Assembly: GCA_002746535.1 (NCBI GenBank)
Contig: NVWA01000002.1
Span: forward strand, 192,866-256,865
From: Planctomycetota bacterium
GTDB taxonomy: Bacteria; Planctomycetota; GCA-2746535
Length of the DNA: 64,000 nucleotides
Direction of reading: 5' to 3'
Shown piece by piece: positions 18,011-26,640 of this stretch. Positions within the stretch are counted from its first letter, which is position 1. Each line of letters opens with the position of its first letter. The translations under genes and the position numbers were made by a program. Under the pieces are notes generated by a model. That model was not told where the DNA came from. It saw nothing but the letters and a program-made list of their open reading frames with translations, and made no database searches.

Positions 18011-18510
18011 AAAAGCTAATTAAAAACACAAAAGAAAATGGCTCGGCCTTAGTATTATCCCTACTTGTTCTAACTCTAGTTGTTTCCATTTCCGCAACGC
18101 TGCTAGTTGAGAAACACCTAAGTTCCCTAGCTCAGAATAATCTAGCCAGTAACGAAGATGAAAAGTTAGTGGCAGAATCAGCTGTTTTGTACGCTATGCA
18201 ACAGATTAGATTAGATTCCTCATGGACGGGCACACCAAATAACAACACAGATGTTTGGTTTCCAATTGGCACTAAAGGTGATTCAATAATGGTCAAGTAT
18301 CTAGGTGTTCAAAATGGTAATGGTAATGACAGCGATGACGACGGAGACGATGACGGAGACGATGACGGAGACGATGACGGAGATGACGATGGAGATGACG
18401 ATGATGACGGTAACAATGGCAATGGAGGCAAGAAAGATCACATTTTTTTATGTTTAAGCAAATCAAGCCTTAATGTTGAATCTAGTATTCGGGTCATCTT
18501 AAAGTTTTAA
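18007..18510 (+). CDS. Short GspK/PilX-like pseudopilin with Asp-Gly repeat
   Basis: 167 residues from ATG at 18007 (ATGA overlap with the preceding gene). The N-terminus KENG-SALVLSLLVLTLVVSIS has Gly at -1 and no Glu at +5, as in GspK, and the helix continues to VAESAVLYAMQQI. Full GspK proteins are about 280-330 residues, so the large alpha-domain is absent; PilX is an alternative name. The middle is a run of DDGD-type repeats (DNA 18334-18410) that could bind calcium, followed by a basic linker and a closing beta strand. Last gene of the operon. Confidence 0.68.
   Translation: MKKLIKNTKENGSALVLSLLVLTLVVSISATLLVEKHLSSLAQNNLASNEDEKLVAESAVLYAMQQIRLDSSWTGTPNNNTDVWFPIGTKGDSIMVKYLGVQNGNGNDSDDDGDDDGDDDGDDDGDDDGDDDDDGNNGNGGKKDHIFLCLSKSSLNVESSIRVILKF
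18334..18410 (+). repeat. 12-bp tandem repeat encoding Asp/Gly
   Basis: About six 12-bp units of the form GATGACGGAGAC, with two or three degenerate final units, all in frame and encoding DDGD. Because the unit is a multiple of three, slippage would change repeat number without a frameshift. Direct reading of the sequence. Confidence 0.85.
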
Positions 18511-18601
18511 TTTTCTATAGAGGCAACCATTTTTGTATTTTTGAGAAACTGGTTACAATAGAGTTACTTGTGATTTATCATTCAAATTTTTAAAGGCGCA
18601 T

Positions 18602-20026
18602 ATGCGTTTCTGCTGTTTTACAGATGTTCATATTCATGATCATTATTCATTAATTCAAAGTATTGAATTATTAAACAACATTAAACAAAAACACTCCCCT
18701 GATCTCTTTGTTGGTTTAGGCGATTTCTTTGACAACAAAACGGATTTGCTTGAGTTTGGGGCCCAATTTAAACTTGGACTTGATAATCTAAAAACAGAAT
18801 ACTTAATGGTATATGGGAACCACGATGGTGCTAATGATTCCTATGGAGGTGAAGGCTCAGGCTGGGATTCTTTTCAAAAAATATTTGGCAAAGCCCAAGA
18901 AGCACAGACCATTCAAGGCCATCACTTCGTTACCCTAGGCGATATGGAGCAAAATTCGAATTGGGAAACTTTTTACCAAGAAAATATAACAGATGGAAGT
19001 ATGGTTTTTTGTCATGGTCCACTATCACAAAATAAGTTAGATTCTCTTTCTCAAGCAGGAGCAAGGTTAGTCTTTCATGGTCATTTGCACATGAGTGTGA
19101 AAATGCTAAGTACCAATAAGAAATGTGAACAAATTGGTGTTTCCTCTTTTCGATTTGGAGGCATGGATAGAACTCCCCCTGGTTGTGCCATCATAGATCT
19201 GAAGGATGATAAATACAATTACACATGGGCCATAAGTAAATTACCAAAACTAGATGGCACATACATAGATAATAATTTCACCACAAAAAAGCTCGACTTT
19301 TATTATCACAAAGACGAAAATCGATTTTTACAACAGAAGGAATTAAGATTTAAAGATCAAACTTTTATAGGTAGCTATTATGCTATTCAATGCTGGAAAG
19401 ACGAATCTCTTCAATGGGAAACAAAAAATGGTGGGCCAGCTTATCATGACCTTTGTCCACTTTCATATTATGAATGGAAAGATAAGCTATATCTTTTTGC
19501 CGGAGGAACATGGGTTTCTAGCAATAACACGTACAAATCACTAAGGGTTCTCGATGGATACAATGGGAATATCATATATGATATTCCCATTATAGGTTTA
19601 AGTGTGCCCCCATCAAAAGAAGAAGGAGTAGTTTATGCCGTTGGCCAATATAGAGAATTAATTGCATTTTTTATAGAAACTGGCGAAATAATATGGTCTA
19701 TCACATGTGAAACTGAGTCAGAAAGTCTCTTATGGCGAGACAATCGATTTGGAGGTGGATGGTCGGTGACTCCAGCAATGATTGGCGAACATATATGGGT
19801 TGCTAATTTCAGGGGAGATCTTTTTGGAGTAGATAAAAGGACAGGCAATATTAAATTTATCCACAAAGGAATCTTGCCTATTGACAATGACGGCTATGGT
19901 GTATACGCTTATACGCTCGGCTTTGTTAGCCAAAATATTTCTAGAGAAATTGATTCTGATGGCAATATTATTTTTAATTTTAATGGTCTTTTGATAAATG
20001 ATAGAACAGGTGAAATCCTTGAATAA
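18602..20026 (+). CDS. Metallophosphoesterase fused to PQQ-like propeller domain
   Basis: 474 residues. The first about 190 form a calcineurin-like phosphoesterase: metal-site motifs TDVHIHD, GLGDFFDN, YGNHDGAN, FCHGPLS and FHGHLHMS are all present, so it should be an active dinuclear-metal hydrolase. After a linker, residues about 260-470 have repeated strand-turn blocks such as YLFAGGTWVSS, LRVLDGYNGNIIYDIP, AFFIETGEIIWSI and FGVDKRTGNIKFI, like PQQ-type beta-propeller blades (perhaps four to five, fewer than a full seven or eight). No signal peptide, so probably cytoplasmic. Substrate unknown. A weak promoter (TTGTAT 18533, TACAAT 18554, 15-base spacer) may serve it. It holds a 30-bp palindrome at 19562-19591 and overlaps the next gene by 29 bases. 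Confidence 0.75.
   Translation: MRFCCFTDVHIHDHYSLIQSIELLNNIKQKHSPDLFVGLGDFFDNKTDLLEFGAQFKLGLDNLKTEYLMVYGNHDGANDSYGGEGSGWDSFQKIFGKAQEAQTIQGHHFVTLGDMEQNSNWETFYQENITDGSMVFCHGPLSQNKLDSLSQAGARLVFHGHLHMSVKMLSTNKKCEQIGVSSFRFGGMDRTPPGCAIIDLKDDKYNYTWAISKLPKLDGTYIDNNFTTKKLDFYYHKDENRFLQQKELRFKDQTFIGSYYAIQCWKDESLQWETKNGGPAYHDLCPLSYYEWKDKLYLFAGGTWVSSNNTYKSLRVLDGYNGNIIYDIPIIGLSVPPSKEEGVVYAVGQYRELIAFFIETGEIIWSITCETESESLLWRDNRFGGGWSVTPAMIGEHIWVANFRGDLFGVDKRTGNIKFIHKGILPIDNDGYGVYAYTLGFVSQNISREIDSDGNIIFNFNGLLINDRTGEILE
19562..19591. repeat. 30-bp perfect palindrome inside the phosphoesterase-propeller gene
   Basis: The 15-base arms read AATGGGAATATCATA and its exact complement, with no spacer, centred between 19576 and 19577. 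The next outward pair (c/a) breaks symmetry. It lies in frame in the propeller-like part and encodes part of YNGNIIYDIPII. Direct observation; function unknown. Confidence 0.9.
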
Positions 20027-20831
20027 GCACAATACATATCATACCCATACTTACCGCTGCAAGCATGCAAGTGGAGAAGTCATTGATTATTGTCGTGCAG
20101 CAAAAAAAGCCGGTATGAAATACATTGGAATCACAGACCATACGCCATTGCCCGACAACCGTTGGATAGGAGTAAGAATGGCCAATACAGATCTAGATGA
20201 CTATCATCAAGCTATACTTGACGCCCAAGAGCAAGTAGACGGAATTCGAATTTTTAAAGCAATGGAATGCGATTATGCCAAAGAATATTTGAATTATTTC
20301 CAAGTAGAGTTAATTGAAAAACGTCATTTTGAATACTTAATCGGAGCCATTCATTTTATTCCTGATGGAAATGATTGGATAAGTTCTTTTGGTTTTAAGA
20401 ATGGTGACGAAATCTTAAGGTATAGCGATCATTTTATAGAGGCAATTGAAAGTAAGTTATTCTACTTCATGGCACACCCAGAAATTTTTGCTATTCCATT
20501 TGTCAAATGGTCAAATGAAATGCAACAAGCCACCGAAAACATTCTTTCTTGCGCAATGCAAACAGGCATGCCACTTGAACTAAATGCTTATGGATTTAGA
20601 AAACCTCATCATGAGTTTGAAGACGGGCATACACTTCCAACATACCCTAGAGAAGAATTTTGGAAAACAGCACAAAATTATAAAATAAAAACAATTATTA
20701 ATTCAGATGCTCATCGTCCTGAAGACGTTGGAGTAGGATTTGACCTTGCTGAAGAATGGGTCGAAAAATATCAATTAGAAACCATTGAGCTTTCTGATTA
20801 TTTATTAGGGAAAAAAGAAAAAGATTGGTAA
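19998..20831 (+). CDS. PHP-family phosphatase, histidinol-phosphatase (HisK)-like
   Basis: 277 residues of the trinuclear-metal PHP fold: HTHTYRCKHASG, GITDHTP, AMECDY, GAIHFIPD, MAHPEIF and NSDAHRPEDVG are in the order found in histidinol-phosphatases of the HisK/YtvP type. Expected to remove phosphate from L-histidinol phosphate or a related small phosphoester in the cytoplasm. Start is uncertain: ATG at 19998 overlaps the previous gene by 29 bases; GTG at 20010 or TTG at 20019 would shorten it by 4-7 residues. No other histidine genes are here, so a different sugar-phosphate substrate is possible. Confidence 0.8.
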   Translation: MIEQVKSLNKHNTYHTHTYRCKHASGEVIDYCRAAKKAGMKYIGITDHTPLPDNRWIGVRMANTDLDDYHQAILDAQEQVDGIRIFKAMECDYAKEYLNYFQVELIEKRHFEYLIGAIHFIPDGNDWISSFGFKNGDEILRYSDHFIEAIESKLFYFMAHPEIFAIPFVKWSNEMQQATENILSCAMQTGMPLELNAYGFRKPHHEFEDGHTLPTYPREEFWKTAQNYKIKTIINSDAHRPEDVGVGFDLAEEWVEKYQLETIELSDYLLGKKEKDW

Positions 20832-20872
20832 GATTTAAACCCATAAAACTCAAATGATAACCAGATAATTGT

Positions 20873-21787
20873 ATGAATGAATATGTGATTGGAATTGATT
20901 TAGGCGGCACCAAGATTGAAGGCTGCCTGATGAATGAAAACAAAGAAGTTCTTTCAAGAGAACGAGTACCCTCAAATCACAATCAAGGTGTAGAGGTTAT
21001 TATTAACACTATATCAAACCTTTGCAAGACAGTTAGTGAGGGTGTAAAGATAGAAGCCATTGGTATCGGCACACCCGGAACTCTCATTGAATCTACAAAT
21101 ACACTCTTTGGTTTGCCCCAAAGCCCAAATTACGGGACTCCAGGTTTTTTAAATTTACTGGAAAAAAAAGTTCAAAAGCCTTTAATCATTGAAAATGATG
21201 CCAACTGTTTAGCACTTGCTGAATTTTTTGCTACTGACGAAAAAAATTACTCGCATGTTATGGCTGTAATTCTTGGCACTGGCGTTGGTAGTGGGTTAAT
21301 TTTAGATAAAAAACTATATCGTGGTAAAAATGGCGGTGCTGGTGAATTTGGACATACAACTATTAATTACTTAGGACGTCAATGCTCTTGTGGTAGAAAA
21401 GGTTGCGTCCAAACATACATCAGCGGACCTGCCATTGAAGAGCGATACAAAGAGATTTCAAATGAATCAGTCTCAGCAAAAGAAATTTATCAACGCTATT
21501 TAAAAAAGGAAGAAGACGCTTCTAGAATAATTGAAGACTCTTTATCTATTTTTGGTGAAGCAATTGGTAATATGGCAAATGTCTTTGATTTGGATGCCGT
21601 AATACTAGGCGGAGGTGTTTCCAATATGCCTGTATGGTATGAAAACACATCTAGTTATTTAAAAAATGTATTTTTTGGATTAGAAAGAAAAGACTTTCCA
21701 ATACTAAAAGCTAAACTTGGTGATTCGGCAGGTGTCATTGGTGCTGCTTATTTAGCTTTAAGACACATTGGTAAAGTCGACTTTTAA
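20873..21787 (+). CDS. ROK-family sugar kinase
   Basis: 304 residues with the ROK/hexokinase ATP motif GIDLGGTKIEG, catalytic-base region ENDANCLAL, GTGVGSGLI, the zinc-binding CSCGRKGC with the preceding histidine in EFGHTTI, and the C-terminal VILGGGVSN. The closest well-known relatives by look are fructokinase Mak and N-acetylglucosamine kinase NagK. It lies 13 bases upstream of gmhA on the same strand, so its sugar may belong to lipopolysaccharide or heptose metabolism. The exact substrate cannot be read from motifs. Confidence 0.85.
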   Translation: MNEYVIGIDLGGTKIEGCLMNENKEVLSRERVPSNHNQGVEVIINTISNLCKTVSEGVKIEAIGIGTPGTLIESTNTLFGLPQSPNYGTPGFLNLLEKKVQKPLIIENDANCLALAEFFATDEKNYSHVMAVILGTGVGSGLILDKKLYRGKNGGAGEFGHTTINYLGRQCSCGRKGCVQTYISGPAIEERYKEISNESVSAKEIYQRYLKKEEDASRIIEDSLSIFGEAIGNMANVFDLDAVILGGGVSNMPVWYENTSSYLKNVFFGLERKDFPILKAKLGDSAGVIGAAYLALRHIGKVDF

Positions 21788-21800
21788 AAGGAATTATAAC

Positions 21801-22382
21801 ATGTTAGAAAATGTCAAACAATCTTTCAATGGATTATTTAATGCCGTTGAAACTTTTATTAATGACGAAGAAAATTTAAAAAAAGTAGATGAAATAGGAG
21901 CCTTGTTTGCGAAAAAATTTGAGGCGGGCAATAAAATTTTAATTGCAGGCAATGGTGGAAGCCTATGTGATGCCATACATTTTGCAGAAGAATTTACCGG
22001 ACGTTATCGTAAAAACAGAAAACCCTTACCTGTTATCGCACTAGCTGACAATGCTCACATTACTTGTACGGCAAATGACTATGGCGTTGAATATATTTTT
22101 TCGAGAATGGTTGAGGCCTACGGAAAAGATGAAGATTCCTTCATTGGGATAAGTACAAGTGGCAATTCCGAAAATATTATTAAAGCATTTGAATCTGCTA
22201 AAAATCAGGGACTATACACAGTAGCACTTCTGGGAAAAGATGGTGGAAAATTAAAAGGTATCGCCGATACAGAATGGATTATCCCAGCTGAAACGAGTGA
22301 CCGAATTCAAGAAATTCACATGGCGATTTTACATATCCTAATTGAGGTAGTCGAACGCCACATGTTCCCTGAAAACTATTAA
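21801..22382 (+). CDS. gmhA: Phosphoheptose isomerase (sedoheptulose 7-phosphate isomerase)
   Basis: Converts sedoheptulose 7-phosphate to D-glycero-D-manno-heptose 7-phosphate for LPS inner-core heptose. 193 residues from ATG at 21801 with AGGA upstream. SIS-fold motifs are NGGSLCDAIHFAEEFTGRY, ADNAHITCTANDYG, STSGNSENI and a C-terminal HMAILHILIEVVE, matching GmhA, including the zinc-site His pairs. An open frame from 21768 begins inside the ROK gene and is less likely. No other heptose genes (hldE, gmhB) by name are in the window; the neighbouring ROK kinase and PHP phosphatase are possible substitutes. Confidence 0.88.
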   Translation: MLENVKQSFNGLFNAVETFINDEENLKKVDEIGALFAKKFEAGNKILIAGNGGSLCDAIHFAEEFTGRYRKNRKPLPVIALADNAHITCTANDYGVEYIFSRMVEAYGKDEDSFIGISTSGNSENIIKAFESAKNQGLYTVALLGKDGGKLKGIADTEWIIPAETSDRIQEIHMAILHILIEVVERHMFPENY

Positions 22383-22477
22383 TAAACAAAACAATTCGTA
22401 GGGTTGAACCATGTGTTAGCCTCAATAAAAGATTATAATGCAAGCTGGAAGGTTGTACTGCTGAAAAGGAATTCAAA

Positions 22478-23119
22478 ATGGGAATATTTGATAAAGAAAA
22501 ACCTACCTTTGATCCAACAACAATCGATGATCCCATAGCAAAAAAAACACAATGGGGACCAGCAAAAAGGGGTGGCACAAGCTTTCATACTCATTACCTA
22601 TCAAGAATTTCTAATCAACGGGTTGAATTTAAAATAAGCGAATTGGCACTCTTATTTCCAGGATTATTTATTTTCATCGGTTTGGGAATATCCATGGCAA
22701 TGGTTATAGGGTTTAGGCCCTTTAATTTACCCCCTTTCATTGGTCTTCCACTAGGTATCATATTCTGCATCGCTGGCATTTATATGATGATTAGTTGGAT
22801 CACACCTCGAAAATTTGATTTAAATAAAGGCTATTACTGGAAAAGTAGAAAGGAGCCTGAACCACATAAAATGAAATTAATTGAAGAAAGCTGTCGCATA
22901 AAATCTATTCACGCAATTCAATTGGTACAAGAATATTGTAGCAATAGTTCTTACTCAGGCGGAAGTAACTCTTTTTATAGTTATGAATTAAATTTGGTAC
23001 TCAAAGATGGAAACCGATTAAATGTAATCGACCACGGAAATCTTTCCAATATTCAATCTGATGCTAAAAAATTATCTGAATTCCTCAACATTCCCATTTG
23101 GGATGCAACAACTCAGTAA
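22478..23119 (+). CDS. Conserved-looking membrane protein of unknown function
   Basis: 213 residues. An N-terminal soluble part with PAKRGGTSFHTHYLS is followed by two close membrane helices (residues about 68-88 and 93-110) and a C-terminal soluble domain with SFYSYELNLVLKDGNRLNVIDHG and DAKKLSEFLNIPIWD. The tail looks like the PH-like or bPH-type 'Y.L.L.L.dG.r..l.d.g....l...a..L...L..pl.d' membrane-associated domain. Ribosome site AAAAGG precedes the ATG. It is 95 bases after gmhA. I do not recognise a named family. Confidence 0.6.
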   Translation: MGIFDKEKPTFDPTTIDDPIAKKTQWGPAKRGGTSFHTHYLSRISNQRVEFKISELALLFPGLFIFIGLGISMAMVIGFRPFNLPPFIGLPLGIIFCIAGIYMMISWITPRKFDLNKGYYWKSRKEPEPHKMKLIEESCRIKSIHAIQLVQEYCSNSSYSGGSNSFYSYELNLVLKDGNRLNVIDHGNLSNIQSDAKKLSEFLNIPIWDATTQ

Positions 23120-23141
23120 TAATGATTTTACAATATAAAAG

Positions 23142-23177
23142 ATTGCAGGACCTAAAAGGAAATCCTTGTCTCGCAAT
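23142..23177. terminator. Bidirectional hairpin between convergent genes
   Basis: ATTGCAGGAC (23142-23151) faces GTCTCGCAAT (23168-23177), pairing 8 of 10, between the convergent membrane protein and pgl. An inner GGA/TCC pair extends the stem. T-rich sequence follows on the plus side. Confidence 0.45.
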
Positions 23178-23216
23178 TACAATATTAATTATTTTTAATA
23201 ACTTGTTAACCGTAAA

Positions 23217-23882
23217 CTATGCACAATAAAAAACTTCGCAATTAGGATGATCTATAGTGGCGAGTCCTGCTGGTATCGCTTCAGGATTGTTTAATAAAAC
23301 ATCTAGTTTTTCTTTTTTTTCTTCACCCGTTAAGATAAATATTAATCTCCCCACTTTATTAAGTAAGTCTTTACTGACAGAAATACGATGGGGAGGACTT
23401 TCTTTCTCAACAGGGATAGACCAACGGCCTTCACCTTCGGCTACATTTTTTAAAGAAAAAAGAGAGGCTGTATGGCCATCAGTTCCCATTCCTAAAAAGC
23501 CTAGCGGTATTGACCCCTCATTTAATAGTTCTTTTAAATCGTTATGAAATGCATTTGCAGCCTCTTCTAAGCCATTTTTCGTTTTAACATTGATCACATT
23601 GCCCGGCCCCATTTTTAGTGCTTGCAACATCGGAAGCGTATTAAAATAATTATTTTCAGGACTATCAATAGCAACATAACGCTCATCACTATAAGTGATG
23701 ATGGCATTCTTATCAATATCAAAGGGATGTTCTGCAATTAAATTGTAAATGACTAATGGGGTACTACCGCCACTAAGCATGATCGCATGTTTACAATCTT
23801 CTGTTCTTTGCAATTCTGTTTTAATTAAACTTATAACTTCATTTTGTAACTCTTCTCTTGAATTAAAATTATTTACTTTCAT
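23217..23882 (-). CDS. pgl: 6-phosphogluconolactonase
   Basis: Hydrolyses 6-phosphogluconolactone in the pentose phosphate pathway. About 221 residues of the NagB/RpiA fold: IMLSGGSTPLVIYN, ITYSDERYVAIDSPENNYF and GFLGMGTDGHTASLFS are the family's active-site segments in order. ATG at 23882 has GAGGAG 8 bases upstream; the open frame's TTG at 23897 sits on that ribosome site. Last gene of waaA-OMP-pgl, 18 bases after the barrel gene. Confidence 0.9.
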   Translation of the reverse strand: MKVNNFNSREELQNEVISLIKTELQRTEDCKHAIMLSGGSTPLVIYNLIAEHPFDIDKNAIITYSDERYVAIDSPENNYFNTLPMLQALKMGPGNVINVKTKNGLEEAANAFHNDLKELLNEGSIPLGFLGMGTDGHTASLFSLKNVAEGEGRWSIPVEKESPPHRISVSKDLLNKVGRLIFILTGEEKKEKLDVLLNNPEAIPAGLATIDHPNCEVFYCA

Positions 23883-23900
23883 ATATTTACTCCTCAACTT

Positions 23901-25205
23901 TTACCAAAGAATTGATATGTGGCCCGCTGAACCTCCATAAGAATAGAAGTCATCTAGGCCAATATTGCTAGTTATTTTAATAAACATCTTATCGTTAAAA
24001 TGGTATTGAACGCCAAATTTATACCTTACAATCGTATCAGTCAAAAGAACGTCCTCTAATAACTCTTCCATTACATGTCTATTGAAAAACAAACCCGAAC
24101 TAAGTTGAATATGTTCTTTGTAATTCCAAAAGGCTTCTGCTTTTGCTACGACATCAAAATCATCCGTATCCAAATTACCTCCTGTAGTTGGTAAATCCTT
24201 TTCATATTCTAGTTTAGAATAAACTGCTTCAACTTCCAGCAACCAGCGCTCATTAAATCTCTTTAATACATAGGCACCAACTTGGAGTGTGTGTTCGGTA
24301 ATATCAAAGCCATCGCTACCGGTTTTTATATCATCAGCATATTGATCATTTACGAATAAACCTGTAGTTAGATCATCTGACCATGCTTTTTCTATTAATA
24401 CACCCCAATAGGAATAATACATCTCTGTAATAAAATCACGCCCTCTACTTTCTTCAAATTCAATTTCAGCTTTTTCAGACAAAGTTGAACCACCAAAGGC
24501 TTCTATTTTATAATTATTCCATTTCCATAATCCTTGGAATTTAAACCCTAAGGGCGAAGTATCATACTGTCTCGAGTGTTCTTGCTGGTGTGTTTTTATC
24601 CCACCACTGTGTAGAGAATTATTTAAGAAATCTAACATTGCGATATCAACGCTAAAACTTAATGAAGGGATTGGTTTGTATTGCGCACCAATCATTACAT
24701 CTAAACTTTCTTTAATAAATTCTGCTGTAAATTCTATATGAATAGATAACTTTTGATCAAAAATATTTCTTCGTGTTAACCGGGGTATAAATAAATTGTG
24801 TTCTGCGGAATAGTTTTCTTCCCTAAAAAAGTTCAAGTTGAAAAGAACATCTTCATTGACTTCATAGGGTACTTTGAAATCGAAATTTGTATAAAACACG
24901 GATGAGTTTATTGATCCTATCCATCCTCTAACAGCATTATCATTCAAATGATAATTACTGTCTTCTAAAATAGAATAATTATAAGAATAAAAGTCCATGG
25001 CATATTGATGATCCATACGATCATCATAGCTTCTAATAATCCCAGGTCTTTTATTAACGGTATCACCTCTATCAATAATTTTTAACCATTGAGATGTTTC
25101 AATCGTATTCATCGTTTTAGTGAGATGAGATTCTTCTTGTGAAATCAGACTAGATAAATTAATCACCAGGATGAATAAAAGATATGTCGATCGATTAAAT
25201 TTCAT
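23901..25205 (-). CDS. Outer-membrane beta-barrel-like protein
   Basis: 434 residues with a signal peptide (residues about 1-22, cleavage near SQEES). The body is rich in aromatic-alternating strands (for example KYEIHAFGGS-type KIEAFGGSTLSEKAEIEF, LTTGLFVNDQYADD, HIQLSSGLFFNRHVM), and the chain ends in Trp (GHISILW), as outer-membrane barrels often do. Its start overlaps the waaA stop by 11 bases and pgl follows within 18. No family recognised; could be a porin-like or structural protein. Confidence 0.65.
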   Translation of the reverse strand: MKFNRSTYLLFILVINLSSLISQEESHLTKTMNTIETSQWLKIIDRGDTVNKRPGIIRSYDDRMDHQYAMDFYSYNYSILEDSNYHLNDNAVRGWIGSINSSVFYTNFDFKVPYEVNEDVLFNLNFFREENYSAEHNLFIPRLTRRNIFDQKLSIHIEFTAEFIKESLDVMIGAQYKPIPSLSFSVDIAMLDFLNNSLHSGGIKTHQQEHSRQYDTSPLGFKFQGLWKWNNYKIEAFGGSTLSEKAEIEFEESRGRDFITEMYYSYWGVLIEKAWSDDLTTGLFVNDQYADDIKTGSDGFDITEHTLQVGAYVLKRFNERWLLEVEAVYSKLEYEKDLPTTGGNLDTDDFDVVAKAEAFWNYKEHIQLSSGLFFNRHVMEELLEDVLLTDTIVRYKFGVQYHFNDKMFIKITSNIGLDDFYSYGGSAGHISILW

Positions 25206-26484
25206 TTAAAATGCCAGCGATTTTTATTTTTTCTAAAGCATTTGCTTCTTGCAGAACCGTTTTAATTCCAGCTTCTGAAGCTACTTTCCAAAGTGAATCG
25301 GATAATAACAATTTTTTTGTTTCTGCAATCATTTCCTCAGTGCTTTTAACAATAATAGCCCCTTTAAAAGCCAACAATGCATTAGTATTTACTTTCTGTT
25401 CTTCATAGTAAGGCCCAATAAAAACAGGTATACCAAAACTCGCTGGTTCTAAAGCATTATGGCCTCCATATTCAGGGACAAAAGTACCTCCGACATATGC
25501 CAATTTTGCCCCTCTATAGGCACTTAATAGGTAACCAATCTCATCTATTATCAATATACGGTTTGCACTTTTCATATCTGCTTCGCTGCATTTTGAAGAA
25601 ATTAATGGCTCTTCAAACAAAAATTCTTTTAACAGAATTAATAAATTGTCCATCCAGTCAAAATGTCTCGGGCAAATAATAAAAGATAGGTCTTGGAATT
25701 CCTGTGATAATTCTTTGATAACCTCCAACATAAACTGAGCTTCTTTAGGGCGCACACTACCAAAGACAATTACTTTTTTATTTACTGCAAATTCGATTTG
25801 ATCAGGAGGATTCTTAAGGACTTTTAGCAAACCATCATTTTTTAAATTTCCCGCAATCATTGTTTTGGAAACATCAACTCCTAATTCATTAAATCTTTTC
25901 TGATCCAATTCAGATTGAGTAGCAACAAAGTGGATTTTTTTAAAAATGGATCTCCAAAACAGTGAACCCTTCTTATAACTCAAAAAGCTTTTGTCAGAAA
26001 TCCTACCATTAATAATAGTGATTGGTAAATTACAGAAATGGCACACCAAATAAAGTGATGGCCAAATTTCAGTTTCAGCTATGATAAGTTTTATAGGGCA
26101 AACCTTTTTAATAAAAACCCAGCAAAAAAACCAAAAGTCAATGGGAAGAAATAAATGTTGTAAGCGATCTTCAGGAATTGATTTTGTTTTTTCTTTTAAA
26201 TAGAGTTTTCCAGTTTTTGTCATTGTTGAAACAAGAATTTTGTGTTTTGTGTTTTCAATAAGATCATCGATGACAGGCAAAATAACATTCACTTCACCTA
26301 CCGAGGCAGCGTGAATCCAAATAGGTGAAATCTTATTGGAATAGAATGCTCCGTCACAATTAATAATGCCTATTCTCTCGGATGACCAGAGACCTTTTTT
26401 AAAATAATATAAGCAAATAGGAAAAATAATTACGGGCAATACAGCCGAAGTTAATAAGAAGTATATACTAGCAAAAACGATCAT
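25195..26484 (-). CDS. waaA: 3-deoxy-D-manno-octulosonic acid (Kdo) transferase
   Basis: Adds Kdo to lipid A precursors at the inner membrane. About 429 residues from ATG at 26484, giving an N-terminal membrane anchor (IVFASIYFLLTSAVLPVIIFP). Motifs typical of the GT-B family are WIHAASVGEV near the start, AETEIWPSL, INGRISDKS, FGSVRPKEA, and in the second half YVGGTFVPEYGGHNALEPAS. The open frame starts with a TTG at 26523; the ATG is preferred though its ribosome site is poor. It heads the waaA-OMP-pgl operon and confirms an LPS-bearing cell. Confidence 0.92.
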   Translation of the reverse strand: MIVFASIYFLLTSAVLPVIIFPICLYYFKKGLWSSERIGIINCDGAFYSNKISPIWIHAASVGEVNVILPVIDDLIENTKHKILVSTMTKTGKLYLKEKTKSIPEDRLQHLFLPIDFWFFCWVFIKKVCPIKLIIAETEIWPSLYLVCHFCNLPITIINGRISDKSFLSYKKGSLFWRSIFKKIHFVATQSELDQKRFNELGVDVSKTMIAGNLKNDGLLKVLKNPPDQIEFAVNKKVIVFGSVRPKEAQFMLEVIKELSQEFQDLSFIICPRHFDWMDNLLILLKEFLFEEPLISSKCSEADMKSANRILIIDEIGYLLSAYRGAKLAYVGGTFVPEYGGHNALEPASFGIPVFIGPYYEEQKVNTNALLAFKGAIIVKSTEEMIAETKKLLLSDSLWKVASEAGIKTVLQEANALEKIKIAGILNEI

Positions 26485-26640
26485 TTTTATGAGTTTACAA
26501 TTAATAATTTTCAGATTGATCAAATTATAATTAATTCCCCTACCATCAATAAAAATTAGATAAAAAAGTGTAATTTATAGCTATAATCTCACGACTTACC
26601 GAAGAACATGTATGTAAACACTTATAAAAAGGAGAGTAGA

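Noticed and set aside
21768..21800. Upstream GTG-type extension of gmhA
   Set aside because: Lies in the ROK gene and on the ribosome site of ATG 21801.
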